From positions 1 to 37,845 of the forward strand of contig JAIEPY010000029.1 in the NCBI GenBank assembly GCA_019748155.1: a stretch of DNA of 37,845 nucleotides, in the 5' to 3' direction. Positions 26,026-35,122 of the stretch are shown here, piece after piece. The position numbers and the translations under genes were made by a program. The DNA comes from Burkholderiales bacterium. GTDB lineage: Bacteria; Pseudomonadota; Gammaproteobacteria; Burkholderiales; UBA11063. The notes below the pieces were generated by a model. That model did no database searches. It had not been told where the DNA came from and was given only the letters and a program-made list of their open reading frames with translations. The stretch's first letter is position 1. The number at the start of each line of letters is the position of its first letter.

Positions 26026-26718
26026 ATGAAACAATATAACGGGAAACCGAGTAGATTTAGCCCAGAGCAGCTGACTCGACTGTTTCCTTATAGTTTGGGT
26101 GAAGATATTGGTAATGCAGTGAGCCATTGCGTTGGTTCACTGGTTGCATTAGGCTTATTAATTAGTCTGGCGTGGATTGCTGGGCGCTATGGTGACTGGT
26201 TGGATGGACTGGCATTTGTTTTCTATGGGATTACGATTCTATTTATGTTTGTAATCAGTACAGTTTATCATTCGATGACCAACCATGCTGCACGTAATGT
26301 TATGAAACGCATGGATCATGTCGCAATCTTTATTTTAATCATTGGTTCTTATACGCCGTATGTTTTTAGCTTGCTGAATACTACCCGTGGTTATATAACC
26401 TATATTTGCTTATCAGTTTTGGCAGTGGTTGGTGTCGTATTTAAAGCAATCTATGCTGGTAGATTTAAGAAAATTGGTACCCTGATTTATGTATTAATGG
26501 GCTGGGCATCGCTGATTTTACTACCGCAAATTGTTGCTAAACTTCCAACCATGGGAGTGGTATTTTTTGTAGCTAGCGGTTTGATTTATACAATTGGTGC
26601 GTTATTCTATGCCTTTAGTAAATTTAAGTATTCACATACTATCTGGCATATATTTGTATTGGTTGCGGTTATCTCGATGTATTTGTCAATCGCGTTATAT
26701 ATCTTGCAATATCGTTGA
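26026..26718 (+). CDS. Hemolysin III / PAQR family membrane protein
   Basis: 230 residues with about seven membrane segments. Family landmarks are EDIGNAVSHCVGSLVALG at the first helix, STVYHSMTNHAARNVMKRMD with the conserved Ser/His metal ligands, DHVAIFILIIGSYTPY, and the C-terminal HTIWHIFVLVAVISMYL with two His residues. The His/Asp set is that of the zinc-binding PAQR hydrolase fold. Annotated hemolysins of this family are rarely toxins, and the bacterial role is unclear. It follows the acyltransferase by 12 bases, so it could share the transcript. Confidence 0.88.
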   Translation: MKQYNGKPSRFSPEQLTRLFPYSLGEDIGNAVSHCVGSLVALGLLISLAWIAGRYGDWLDGLAFVFYGITILFMFVISTVYHSMTNHAARNVMKRMDHVAIFILIIGSYTPYVFSLLNTTRGYITYICLSVLAVVGVVFKAIYAGRFKKIGTLIYVLMGWASLILLPQIVAKLPTMGVVFFVASGLIYTIGALFYAFSKFKYSHTIWHIFVLVAVISMYLSIALYILQYR

Positions 26719-26781
26719 TAATGAATACGATACTTTATTATCAATTGGTGAAAATATTTGTTTTGGAGAAACAGCGATAGT

Positions 26782-27735
26782 ATGAAGAACGTAGTGATTA
26801 TAATTCCTGCATATAATGAAGAGCTAACGATAAAAGATGTTCTTGTTGATTTTTGGTCATATCCGAATAAAGGTGCTTATAATTATAAGATTTATGTGGT
26901 TGATAATAATTCATCTGATAAGACCAGTGCGATTGCGCGGCACACGATTGCCCAACATAACATTAATGGAGAAGTGGTTTTTGTTAAAAGGCAAGGTAAA
27001 TCTAATGCCGTTAAATATGTGTTTCAAAAAATTGATGCAGATGTTTATATTATGATTGATGCAGATTCTACTTATTGGTGTGAAGATATTGACAAATTTA
27101 TTCATCCAATTCTTAATGATGATGTTGATATGGTGATTGGAGATAGAATTTCTAGTGGTCACTATTCCCAAGAAAATAAGCGTATGTTTCATGGTTTTGG
27201 TAATTCGTTAGTAAAAAAGATGATTAACTATATATTTAAAGCTGATTTAAAAGATATTATGACTGGCTATCGAGGGTTCAGTAAGCGTTTAATTAAAAAT
27301 TATCCAATCTTATGTGAGGGATTTGAGCTTGAAACAGACATGAGTATTTTTTGTTTAGAACATAAATTTAGTATTTTAGAAGTTCCAATTAAGTTTACCG
27401 AACGTCCGAATGGGAGTATCTCAAAGTTGAATACTTATACTGATGGTATAAAGGTAATACTTACTATTTTAAACTTATTTAGAAACTATAAGCCGCTCCA
27501 ATTTTTTAGCTGGATAGGTAGTACTTTATTAGTTTTAGGGTTAATTTCAGGTATATTCCCCATTATGAATTATATTGAGACAAAATACGTTACACAGGTT
27601 CCGATGGCGATATTGGCTGTTGGTTTTGTAACTACATCAATGCTATCTTTTTCAATTGGCTTAATTCTTAGTAGTGTACGGCGTTTTCACAATATCAGTT
27701 TTGAACTACGAAGGCTTATCAATTCTGATAATTAA
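26782..27735 (+). CDS. Glycosyltransferase family 2, DPM1-like
   Basis: 317 residues from ATG 26782 (an in-frame ATG at 26758 would add MFWRNSDS; the chosen start gives the typical MKNVVIIIPAYNEE opening, with GGAG 13 bases upstream). GT-A fold signs are IIIPAYNEELTIKDVL, YVVDNNSSDKTSAIA and the DxD region MIDADSTY; then MTGYRGFSKRLIKNYP and FELETDMSIFCLE, as in dolichol/polyprenol phosphate mannose or glucose synthases. Two C-terminal membrane helices (FFSWIGSTLLVLGLISG, ILAVGFVTTSMLSFSIGLIL) anchor it. Likely makes a polyprenyl-phosphate sugar donor for the GT-C-like membrane proteins nearby. Confidence 0.88.
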   Translation: MKNVVIIIPAYNEELTIKDVLVDFWSYPNKGAYNYKIYVVDNNSSDKTSAIARHTIAQHNINGEVVFVKRQGKSNAVKYVFQKIDADVYIMIDADSTYWCEDIDKFIHPILNDDVDMVIGDRISSGHYSQENKRMFHGFGNSLVKKMINYIFKADLKDIMTGYRGFSKRLIKNYPILCEGFELETDMSIFCLEHKFSILEVPIKFTERPNGSISKLNTYTDGIKVILTILNLFRNYKPLQFFSWIGSTLLVLGLISGIFPIMNYIETKYVTQVPMAILAVGFVTTSMLSFSIGLILSSVRRFHNISFELRRLINSDN

Positions 27736-27799
27736 GGTTTTATGGTTGCTAGAGATTGCCTAATTTAAACTCTACTTTAATGTTTTATCCGGAGAATGT

Positions 27800-29434
27800 A
27801 TGTTTTGGTTTTTATTAATGCTGTTTTTATCTAGCTCTGTTATCCTTGGAGTATGTTATGTTTCAGCTAAGGATAAGATAGTATTAGTTAACAAGAAGCT
27901 AGTAATTTGGATTACTTGTGGTATCTTGTTTTTGTGTGCCGTGTTAATTTGTGCAAACCGTGCTGTTATGGGTTTAATTTTTAATGCAGCTACACCTGAT
28001 GTGGATTTTAGTCAGACGATTGTTCCTCAATATTTACAAATTTTCATTACTGATGCGTTATATGCGGCGTTGCTTATCAGTATTTATTTGTTTGTACGTC
28101 GCAAGTTAAAAATCCCACCACCAATATTTTTGGTAGGTCTATTAGTGTTATCTCTAACTGTTTACTTTCCTGGTATTCAAAGTGCAGATGGCGATAACTC
28201 CTATGGACAATTTTTGGCACATAGCTATTCAGATTGGCAGCCTCCCCTTTTTACTATTTGGTGGAATATTTTTCAGGTAAAAAGTGCAACATTCGTGATG
28301 AATATGTTAACTTATTATGGTGGGTTGATTTATATTAGTTATTATTTGTGGAAAAAGAATTATTGCTGGCAAAATGATCTCCTAATAATTTTCTGTTTTA
28401 ATCCATTGTTATTCACTCAATTAGCAATTGTATGGAAAGATATTGGTTTTACTGGTTTCTTTATTGATTGTGTGGCAATTTATCTAGCACAACAGTTGGT
28501 TAAAAATATTTCTGTTAAGATCGGATTGTGGGTAGTGTATTTTTTCTGTCTATTTTTAGCGGTGGGTTTTAGATTAAATGGTGTCTTTGCCGTTTTACCT
28601 ATGATTGCATTAGCTTTAAATCAAATCATAGGTAATAAATATCGAAATAATTACAAAATATTGGCTGTAAGTATAATGAGCTTAGCCACAGTTATTACCT
28701 ACTTGTTATTGAATAATTCGATTACATACAAAATATTTTCTGCAGAGAAGCTTTATCCTCAAACTTTTGTGATGCTAGGCGATATGGCATATATTGAATG
28801 TAATACCAATCATGAATTTAAATTAAATATAGATAATTTTGTGACGCCAAATGAAGACTCTCGTGATAATTTGTGTAATGAACAGATTGCTAACCAGTAT
28901 AATTTAGATGCTATGTTTAATCCATGGGCTGGGCTTCCGGCTACTTTACATACAGCTAAGACTGAAGCTGAAGCAACGCAAATTAAACAGGAATGGATAG
29001 GTGCACTAAGCAATTATCCGTTGGTATATCTGGAATACCGTGCAAAGTTTGTAATTAATGACTTATTTTTCCAATATTGGTACCCAACGGTTCAAAATAA
29101 TACTATTCAAAAGTCTTTAGAAAGTATTGCGCACTACCAGCATTACGATATGAAGTTCATTTTAAGTCTGTTTTTACTTGGTGCTACATTTGCTGTACTA
29201 ACTGCTTGTATTGTACGCAAAAACTATAATTTAGTATTCTACTTATTGTTATCAAACCTATTACAACTCATAAGTTATTATTTTTTAATTCCAGCGCACG
29301 CTGCACGATATTTCTTCTGGAATGATATTTCAATGTTATTAGCAATAATTTTATTAGCAGACTGCTTGACTACTCAGTGTAGCAAAGGTAAGATTTTTGA
29401 GCAATTAGATAAAGTAAAACAGAAGAAAAAATAA
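27800..29434 (+). CDS. Multi-pass membrane protein, GT-C-like
   Basis: 544 residues with at least ten hydrophobic segments. The loop QSADGDNSYGQFLAHSYSDW holds acidic residues where GT-C fold transferases keep their catalytic Asp, and PPLFTIWWNIF follows it. A larger soluble loop (about residues 330-410) precedes the last four helices. The protein is unassigned by eye; transfer of a sugar from a polyprenyl-phosphate donor is inferred from topology and from the DPM1-like gene just upstream. It ends 12 bases before the acetyltransferase start. Confidence 0.75.
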   Translation: MFWFLLMLFLSSSVILGVCYVSAKDKIVLVNKKLVIWITCGILFLCAVLICANRAVMGLIFNAATPDVDFSQTIVPQYLQIFITDALYAALLISIYLFVRRKLKIPPPIFLVGLLVLSLTVYFPGIQSADGDNSYGQFLAHSYSDWQPPLFTIWWNIFQVKSATFVMNMLTYYGGLIYISYYLWKKNYCWQNDLLIIFCFNPLLFTQLAIVWKDIGFTGFFIDCVAIYLAQQLVKNISVKIGLWVVYFFCLFLAVGFRLNGVFAVLPMIALALNQIIGNKYRNNYKILAVSIMSLATVITYLLLNNSITYKIFSAEKLYPQTFVMLGDMAYIECNTNHEFKLNIDNFVTPNEDSRDNLCNEQIANQYNLDAMFNPWAGLPATLHTAKTEAEATQIKQEWIGALSNYPLVYLEYRAKFVINDLFFQYWYPTVQNNTIQKSLESIAHYQHYDMKFILSLFLLGATFAVLTACIVRKNYNLVFYLLLSNLLQLISYYFLIPAHAARYFFWNDISMLLAIILLADCLTTQCSKGKIFEQLDKVKQKKK

Positions 29435-29446
29435 TTGGGGGTAGTT

Positions 29447-30013
29447 ATGGGATATATTTCGCATAGTTCTGCGATAATTGATGACGGTGCTCAGATTGGC
29501 GCTAATACCAAAATCTGGCATTTTACTCATGTTTGCGGTGGCGCAGAAATTGGCGAAAAATGTTCGCTAGGACAAAATGTATTTATTGGTAATGATGTCA
29601 AAATTGGTAATAATGTAAAAATCCAAAATAATGTTTCAGTATATGATGCGGTGTATCTTGAGGATGATGTATTTTGCGGTCCGTCAATGGTGTTTACCAA
29701 TGTATTTAACCCACGTAGTCACGTTGTCCGTAAACATGAATATCGCAAAACTCTGGTAAAACGTGGTGCAACTATTGGAGCAAATGCGACGGTAGTTTGT
29801 GGAGTTACTATTGGTGAATATGCGTTTATTGGTGCTGGTGCGGTAATTAACCATGATGTCAAAGCTTATGCAATGATGGTTGGTGTTCCGGCGCGTCAAA
29901 TTGGCTGGAGTTGTCAATGTGGGAGTAAATTACATTTTATTGATGCAAAAACAAAATGTAGTGCCTGCCAAAGTCAATATCAGCTAATTAATAATGAGTG
30001 TATCGCAGATTGA
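29447..30013 (+). CDS. Sugar N-acetyltransferase, WbpD/WlbB-like (left-handed beta helix)
   Basis: 188 residues from ATG 29447; GGGGG lies five bases upstream, so the in-frame TTG at 29435 is rejected. Hexapeptide repeats ([36 protein letters not shown]) and the signature [20 protein letters not shown] match the UDP-2-acetamido-3-amino-glucuronate acetyltransferase group that makes O-antigen sugars. A C-terminal zinc-ribbon-like piece CQCGSKLHF...CSACQSQY follows. The last residues and the first codons of prmC are repeated 1.7 kb downstream (see the direct repeats). Confidence 0.9.
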   Translation: MGYISHSSAIIDDGAQIGANTKIWHFTHVCGGAEIGEKCSLGQNVFIGNDVKIGNNVKIQNNVSVYDAVYLEDDVFCGPSMVFTNVFNPRSHVVRKHEYRKTLVKRGATIGANATVVCGVTIGEYAFIGAGAVINHDVKAYAMMVGVPARQIGWSCQCGSKLHFIDAKTKCSACQSQYQLINNECIAD

Positions 30014-30079
30014 AAGTGAACCTAAGAGATTTGCTCTGGCAAAATACAATTGATCGGGCAGACAAGCCGTACTATTGAT
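29981..30079 (+). repeat. Direct repeat, left copy (wbpD-like 3' end plus prmC 5' fragment)
   Basis: About 99 bases matching 31686-31785 at roughly 86 percent by eye. It covers the acetyltransferase tail ([10 protein letters not shown] stop) and the first codons of prmC ([17 protein letters not shown]), then ends at a stop, so this prmC start is a dead fragment. It marks the left edge of an inserted segment. Confidence 0.85.
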
Positions 30080-30104
30080 TAATATTTATAAGAGATTGGA
30101 AACA

Positions 30105-31442
30105 ATGCAAAAATATCATGATCGAATGCTAATTCTTCTGGTTTTATTTTATCCTTTATTCTATCTTGGGATTGGTGGCAAATATCCATGGGTATTATTG
30201 GGGAGAAATGGAATTGCAATAGGAGTAAGCTTTTTCTTTAGCCTTACCGTTTTATTTATCATGAGTATTATATTAACTAAAATTGAGCTGATTGGACATA
30301 CCAAATTGAAAAATATTGCTTGGATTAATGTTATTTTGGCAGTATTGTTTGTCGCATTTTATGACTTTATTCAATATAAACATTTTGCTAGATTTGCTTA
30401 CCAAAATCCGTTGTGTATCTATGTGTTGGATGCTGCTATACTGTTTACCTTATTAGCCATGAGAAAAATATTATTTAACAAAAGTAAGGTATTGTTATTA
30501 TTGATATCCATTTTTGTTATGGTTCATTATGGATTAAGTATTCATTATTTCCCCTTAACCACGGCCCGTTCTGACATGTTGGTAGCGATTAAGCTTTCGC
30601 TAGAGCATTTTTTACAGTATTTAGACCCTTATGTAAAAATATCGCAAGATGTAGGAATACCTCCGTATTTGCCGATGACCATACTATCATTTCTTCCTTC
30701 TGCGGTGTTTAAATGTGACCCTCGAATTATAGCTTTATTTTTGACTGGCATTCTCCTTCTACTGATTTTTATTAAGTTTGAAAAATTGACATATTACAGC
30801 CAATTGGGAATAATATTAGTTCTAATTAATCCATATTGGATTATGCGGCATGACTTATATTTTCAATTATTTCTGATTGAAATAGCATTGGTGTTTTTAT
30901 ATTTTCCGTATTTGAATGTATTCTGGAGGAGTATAATTTTAGGAACCTTTCTTGCTACGTTGCAATTTGCTTGGATTTTGTTTCCATTTATGATTTTTGC
31001 ATATAGTAATAATTATCGTCAATTATTACAGCAACTGGTAATCAGTCTGTTAGTAGGTATGATAATCGTGTATAGTTTTGTTGAACCATACTTCGGTAGT
31101 TTTATACATGCCGTTTTTCTACATCAAGAATATTTAGGAGGATATGGTTCAGATATTACTTTTGGTTTGTCGCCAATTTTTTATTTTGCGAAGAGTCAAA
31201 TTAGTCTTTATGTGGCGCAAATTGTTGGTTGTATTGTCATGGTTAGTTATAGTTTTGTACAATACTTTTTTTACGGCAATAGAGATAAGAATTTTTATCT
31301 AGTAAGTTCTGTGGTGTGTTATTTTTATTTTATGATAACTAATTATTTTATTGAAACTTACTTATTGATCCCTGTGATATTGGTGTTGGCGTTGCAATTA
31401 CAAGCTCATGGGCAAAGCATTACCCGCGAGTTTGAGAGATAG
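30105..31442 (+). CDS. Multi-pass membrane protein, possible GT-C glycosyltransferase
   Basis: 445 residues from ATG 30105 (GGA four bases upstream; a TTG at 30075 is less likely). About ten hydrophobic helices. PLTTARSDMLVAIKLS followed by QYLDPYVKISQDVGIPPYLP in an early outer loop recalls the acidic loop of GT-C transferases such as GT87/DUF2029. No precise family is recognised. It lies inside the repeat-flanked insertion and ends two bases before the broken acyltransferase, so the two probably arrived together. Base composition is more AT-rich than prmC. Confidence 0.7.
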   Translation: MQKYHDRMLILLVLFYPLFYLGIGGKYPWVLLGRNGIAIGVSFFFSLTVLFIMSIILTKIELIGHTKLKNIAWINVILAVLFVAFYDFIQYKHFARFAYQNPLCIYVLDAAILFTLLAMRKILFNKSKVLLLLISIFVMVHYGLSIHYFPLTTARSDMLVAIKLSLEHFLQYLDPYVKISQDVGIPPYLPMTILSFLPSAVFKCDPRIIALFLTGILLLLIFIKFEKLTYYSQLGIILVLINPYWIMRHDLYFQLFLIEIALVFLYFPYLNVFWRSIILGTFLATLQFAWILFPFMIFAYSNNYRQLLQQLVISLLVGMIIVYSFVEPYFGSFIHAVFLHQEYLGGYGSDITFGLSPIFYFAKSQISLYVAQIVGCIVMVSYSFVQYFFYGNRDKNFYLVSSVVCYFYFMITNYFIETYLLIPVILVLALQLQAHGQSITREFER

Positions 31443-31444
31443 AG

Positions 31445-31685
31445 ATGCATACGCATCATATAAAATCATTAGATTCAATCCGTGGAATTGCAGCGATTAA
31501 TGGTAGTGCTGTACCATTTTTATTTATTATCTAATTCTGAAAGTAGCTTGTATAGTTTTGGAAAAATATGGGCGGCTGGGCATGAGGCTGTAATTTTATT
31601 TTTTGTTCTCAGTCAATTGGCAATGAAATACTTTAAACGAAATATTTATAAGGGAATAAGAGTCATGAGTCTACCTACCACATCT
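31445..31685 (+). pseudogene. OafA-type acyltransferase 3, N-terminal fragment with frameshift
   Basis: Starts MHTHHIKSLDSIRGIAA, the usual N-terminus of membrane acyltransferase family 3. One extra base near 31497 shifts the frame; the next frame continues LMVVLYHFYLLSNSESS, then HEAVILFFVLS, which is the conserved FFVLSG block. After that the protein jumps to unrelated residues and then runs in frame into the copied acetyltransferase tail (SQLTNNECIAD). Nearly all membrane helices are lost. It would have acetylated cell-surface sugars before decay. Confidence 0.8.
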
Positions 31686-31785
31686 CAGCTAACTAATAAC
31701 GAGTGTATTGCAGATTGAAAGTGAGCCTAAGAGATTTGCTGCGGCAAAATATAATTGATCGGGCAGATAACCGGGTATTGTTGAT
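31686..31785 (+). repeat. Direct repeat, right copy (acetyltransferase tail plus prmC start)
   Basis: About 100 bases matching 29981-30079 with some 14 differences and one single-base indel. The copy includes NNECIAD and its stop, and the functional start of prmC. It marks the right edge of the inserted segment. Confidence 0.85.
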
Positions 31786-32524
31786 GCATGTTACAGGGTT
31801 TAACCATGCGCGCTTGCTTGCCTACGATGACTATGTTTTAACAGAAGCGCAAATTGAAAACTATAATCAATTAGTTCCGCGTGTGCAAAGAGGCGAACCA
31901 TTGGCATATATTGTCGGGTATAAAGAATTTTACTCCCGACAATTTAAGGTTACACCTGACACTTTAATTCCACGCCCAGAGACTGAGCTTTTAGTAGAAC
32001 AAGTAGTGGAGAAAGCCTCTAATGGTGCTAAAGTATTAGATTTGGGAACTGGAAGTGGCTGTATTGCGGTTACACTAAAATTAGAACGTTCTGATTTATC
32101 AGTAACTGCGGTTGATAAATTTGCAGCTACTTTGGAAGTAGCCAGACGAAATGCAGCTGATTTACATGCTGAAATTGAATTGATTTGTAGTGACTGGTAC
32201 TCTGAGTTAGCTGCGCGTAAATTTAACATAATTGTCAGTAACCCACCATATATTGAGCGTGATGATCAACATTTGCTGGCATTAAGTTTTGAGCCACAAG
32301 CTGCATTGACTGATTTTGCTGATGGTTTGAGTTGCATCCGTACTATTGTGAGTTTAAGTCGGGAATATTTATTGCCTGATGGGTGGTTAATGATTGAACA
32401 TGGTTACGACCAAGGTACTGTAGTGCATGAGATTTTTACAAAGAATGGTTTAAGTGATGTTACTACCATACTAGATTATGCTGGGTTAGAGCGTATTACT
32501 ATGGGTAAAACACTTAAATATTAG
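31721..32524 (+). CDS. prmC: Peptide chain release factor N5-glutamine methyltransferase
   Basis: Methylates the Gln of the GGQ motif in release factors RF1 and RF2. About 267 residues. Motifs are the N-terminal helical domain SLRDLLRQN, then GEPLAYIVGYKEFYSRQFKV, the SAM motif VLDLGTGSGCIAVTL, and the catalytic NPPY in IVSNPPYIERDD, which is diagnostic; PRPETELLVE is also typical. The start is uncertain: GTG 31721 gives the common MSLRDLL opening, and TTG 31715 is the alternative (it overlaps the upstream TGA). A broken copy of its first codons is at 30014-30079. Confidence 0.93.
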   Translation: MSLRDLLRQNIIDRADNRVLLMHVTGFNHARLLAYDDYVLTEAQIENYNQLVPRVQRGEPLAYIVGYKEFYSRQFKVTPDTLIPRPETELLVEQVVEKASNGAKVLDLGTGSGCIAVTLKLERSDLSVTAVDKFAATLEVARRNAADLHAEIELICSDWYSELAARKFNIIVSNPPYIERDDQHLLALSFEPQAALTDFADGLSCIRTIVSLSREYLLPDGWLMIEHGYDQGTVVHEIFTKNGLSDVTTILDYAGLERITMGKTLKY

Positions 32525-32537
32525 AAAAGGAAAGTGT

Positions 32538-33221
32538 ATGAGCAATCCGATTGGAAAAAATAATATGATTTACAGTGATCTGAGTCATTTACGACAAAAT
32601 AAACCTGAGTTCTATAACTGGGGTATTTTTGCTGGGTTTTTAGTCTTGGCTTTAGGAATTTGGCTTAGTGGTAGTAATCAAGCATTATTTCTAGCGATTA
32701 ACCATGAACATGGAATACTGCCAAATATATTGTGGGGTACGTTTAATCTATTGAGTTATTCCAGATTTTTTATCTTACCAATATTGTTGATAGTGCTAAC
32801 TTTTAGCCTGAAGCGGGAACGGATTCTGAATGTTTTATTGCTGGTTATTGCTTATTACGTGGTATTTGCAGCTCTAAAGGTTGCGGTTGGTGAAGCTCGT
32901 CCATATATTGTATTACCCGAAGGCAGTTTCTTTTGGTTGAACTATTTTGAAGATGCAGTGAAATCAGCACATAAATCATTTCCTTCCGGACATACCGGGA
33001 ATATGGCAGTTTTTGTATTCGCCGTGAGTAATTTATTTTTTATGAATAAAAAAGGACTGCAGTTTTTAATGCTGTTACTTTTAATCTTAACTGCATTTGC
33101 AAGGATTTGTAGTGGTTGGCACTGGCCTTTGGATGTGATTGCCAGTGGCTTGATTGGTTATTTGCTAGTTAAATTATGCTTTGCCATTGACCTAAAACGT
33201 CTAATCAGCAAACGGGGGTAA
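32538..33221 (+). CDS. PAP2-superfamily membrane phosphatase
   Basis: 227 residues with about six membrane helices. The three catalytic parts are KVAVGEARP (C1), FPSGHTGN (C2, with His) and ARICSGWHWPLDV (C3, His and Asp nucleophile pair). It dephosphorylates a lipid phosphate such as undecaprenyl diphosphate, or lipid A, on the periplasmic side; the substrate is not determinable. Ribosome site AAGGAAAG before ATG 32538. It is one base short of touching metF, so it may share its transcript. Confidence 0.9.
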   Translation: MSNPIGKNNMIYSDLSHLRQNKPEFYNWGIFAGFLVLALGIWLSGSNQALFLAINHEHGILPNILWGTFNLLSYSRFFILPILLIVLTFSLKRERILNVLLLVIAYYVVFAALKVAVGEARPYIVLPEGSFFWLNYFEDAVKSAHKSFPSGHTGNMAVFVFAVSNLFFMNKKGLQFLMLLLLILTAFARICSGWHWPLDVIASGLIGYLLVKLCFAIDLKRLISKRG

Positions 33222-33222
33222 A

Positions 33223-34170
33223 ATGAGGGTTATTGAGCATTTGAATCAGGTACAGAAGCCACTATTTAGCTATGAAATTGTTCCACCATTGCGTGGCAGT
33301 ACTACCAGTATTAATGAGATCTTTGCAATTATTGAACAGCTTTTACCGTATGATCCTAAATGGATTAACGTTACTACTCATGCTTCATCTTTACTATATG
33401 TGGAAAAAAGTGATGGTTCGATTACGCGGCGGATTCATAAAAAACGCCCGGGAACACTAGGGATTTGTGGTGTAATTCAAAACAAATACGGGATTGATGC
33501 GGTTGCGCATGTTTTATGTCAGGGATTCTCGCAACAAGAAACTGAAGATGCTTTGATTGAGCTTAATTATCTGGGTATTGAGAATATTCTTGCGCTTAAA
33601 GGTGATAATCTTAATTATAATCGTCAGTTGGATGCTACTGAGTCAGTTAATAAACATGCGGTGGATTTAGTTAAACAAGTTGCTAAAATGCGTCAGGGTT
33701 TATTTTTGGGTGATACTGAATATCCAGCAATTGATTTTTGTACTGGTGTGGCAACTTATCCTGAGAAGCATTTTGAAGCTGCTAATCTGGAGCTAAATAT
33801 CGAGTATCTCAAGCAAAAAGTTGCTGCTGGTGCACAATACGTAATTACACAAATGTTTTTTGATAATCAAAAGTACTTTTCCTATGTCGCAGCTTGTCGG
33901 GCTGCCGGAATTACCGTGCCGATTATTCCCGGGATTAAAGTCCTTAAATCGGCTAATCAGATTAATAGTTTACCGCGCTTATTTCATGTTGATTTACCAC
34001 ATGAATTAGTAGCGCAAATCTTAAAATCACCACAGGATGCTGCATTTATTGGTAAAGAATGGGCGGATATGCAAGTCGCAGAATTGCTAGCCGCAGGCGT
34101 GCCCTGTGTACATTTCTTCTTGATGAATGATGTGGGTAGTGTTTTAGATATAATAAAAAAGTATAATTAA
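33223..34170 (+). CDS. metF: 5,10-methylenetetrahydrofolate reductase
   Basis: Reduces methylene-THF to methyl-THF for methionine synthesis; FAD enzyme of TIM-barrel fold. 315 residues. FSYEIVPPLRGST near the N-terminus, NVTTHAS, GICGVIQNKYG, NILALKGD, YPEKHFEA with the folate-binding Asp/Gln neighbourhood, YVITQMFFD and VPIIPGIKVLKS are conserved family blocks. The opening EIVPPLRG differs from the E. coli EFFPPK form. The start follows the PAP2 stop after one base. Confidence 0.95.
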   Translation: MRVIEHLNQVQKPLFSYEIVPPLRGSTTSINEIFAIIEQLLPYDPKWINVTTHASSLLYVEKSDGSITRRIHKKRPGTLGICGVIQNKYGIDAVAHVLCQGFSQQETEDALIELNYLGIENILALKGDNLNYNRQLDATESVNKHAVDLVKQVAKMRQGLFLGDTEYPAIDFCTGVATYPEKHFEAANLELNIEYLKQKVAAGAQYVITQMFFDNQKYFSYVAACRAAGITVPIIPGIKVLKSANQINSLPRLFHVDLPHELVAQILKSPQDAAFIGKEWADMQVAELLAAGVPCVHFFLMNDVGSVLDIIKKYN

Positions 34171-34197
34171 CTAGTTTTATAAATTTAGGGGTATGTA

Positions 34198-34977
34198 GTG
34201 CGTAAGCCTATCATTGGAATCACGTCAAATTTTGAGAGTATTAAAGCAGTATCAAATCATAGTGATGAATTTATCTTTGTTCGTTATAACTATGTCAGTG
34301 CGATTTTAGAAAATGGTGGAATTCCACTAATTATTAATAGCAAAATTGATCACGATGATGCAGAACATCTTGTTGCGCGCTTAGATGGCTTGTTATTTAT
34401 CGGTGGGCAAGATGTTGATCCTCAGTTTTATGGTGAAGAATGTGCGATTGACTATTGTGATATTTATGGTTCTGGCACACCATATAGCCGCCCATTACGT
34501 GATAAGCCTAATCCCGAGCGCGATAAATTTGAGATAGCACTGTATCAGGCAGCTAAAAAACGCAAATTACCAGTAGTTGGTATTTGTCGCGGTTATCAAT
34601 TGATTAACGTTGCTGAGGGCGGGAGCTTGTTTCAAGAGATTCCAATTAATGATGTTCTACACACCATTTTGCCAAATGAAAAAATTCCTGACCATGAAAT
34701 TCTGATCGAGAAAAACTCTCATGCGCATCAGATTTTTGGTTCAACCTGTTTTTTTACTTGTTCAATTCATCATCAGGGAATTAAACATCTTGGACAAGAT
34801 CTGCTTGCATCAGGCTTTGCCAAAGATGGTTTGATTGAGGTAGTTGAAGGTCGTGATCCGGAACATTTTGTGATTGGAATGCAGGGGCATCCAGAACGAT
34901 CTTGTCGCCAGTATGATGAGCATACTTATTTGTTTGCTGCATTTATTGAGGCTTGCCAAACTAAAGCAATAAAATAG
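34198..34977 (+). CDS. Class I amidotransferase-like hydrolase, PuuD-type (peptidase C26)
   Basis: 259 residues. The nucleophile elbow is VVGICRGYQLINVAEGG (Cys near residue 129), preceded by LDGLLFIGGQDVDPQFYGEE, and the His-Glu pair sits in GMQGHPERSC near the C-terminus, completing the triad. Such proteins hydrolyse gamma-glutamyl amides, for example gamma-glutamyl-GABA in putrescine use, but no other put genes are nearby, so the substrate is open. GTG start at 34198, with AGGGG nine bases upstream. Confidence 0.85.
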   Translation: MRKPIIGITSNFESIKAVSNHSDEFIFVRYNYVSAILENGGIPLIINSKIDHDDAEHLVARLDGLLFIGGQDVDPQFYGEECAIDYCDIYGSGTPYSRPLRDKPNPERDKFEIALYQAAKKRKLPVVGICRGYQLINVAEGGSLFQEIPINDVLHTILPNEKIPDHEILIEKNSHAHQIFGSTCFFTCSIHHQGIKHLGQDLLASGFAKDGLIEVVEGRDPEHFVIGMQGHPERSCRQYDEHTYLFAAFIEACQTKAIK

Positions 34978-35015
34978 CTATGGTTAAAGCGCTTTGTCGG
35001 TAGTGATTATAATAT

Positions 35016-35039
35016 TTAAGTAAGATACTTAATTTTTTT
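35016..35039 (+). terminator. Intrinsic terminator after the PuuD-like gene
   Basis: Seven-base AT-rich stem TTAAGTA/TACTTAA (35016-35022 and 35026-35032) with AGA loop, followed directly by seven T. The stem is weak in GC but the U-tract is long. It lies about 40 bases after the stop of the PuuD-like gene. Confidence 0.6.
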
Positions 35040-35055
35040 CGCCATAGTTTGCTAT

Positions 35056-35077
35056 CAGCCAGTATAATAACTGGCTA
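35056..35077. promoter_or_regulatory. Palindrome overlapping a possible -10 for ppiA
   Basis: Inverted repeat AGCCAGT/ACTGGCT, with a TATAAT hexamer at 35063-35068 running from the left arm into the loop. No convincing -35 at the right spacing is seen. It could be a repressor operator over the promoter of the cyclophilin gene, about 55 bases before the ATG, or merely a short hairpin. Confidence 0.4.
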
Positions 35078-35122
35078 TGTTAACCTATTGGTTTTTATCT
35101 AATAATTTAAAGGATTGTCTTT

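Noticed and set aside
31482-31718. An intact 78-residue protein starting MELQRLMVVLYHF
   Set aside because: It is the shifted frame of the broken OafA-type gene that runs into the copied acetyltransferase tail; the real start is at 31445 in another frame.
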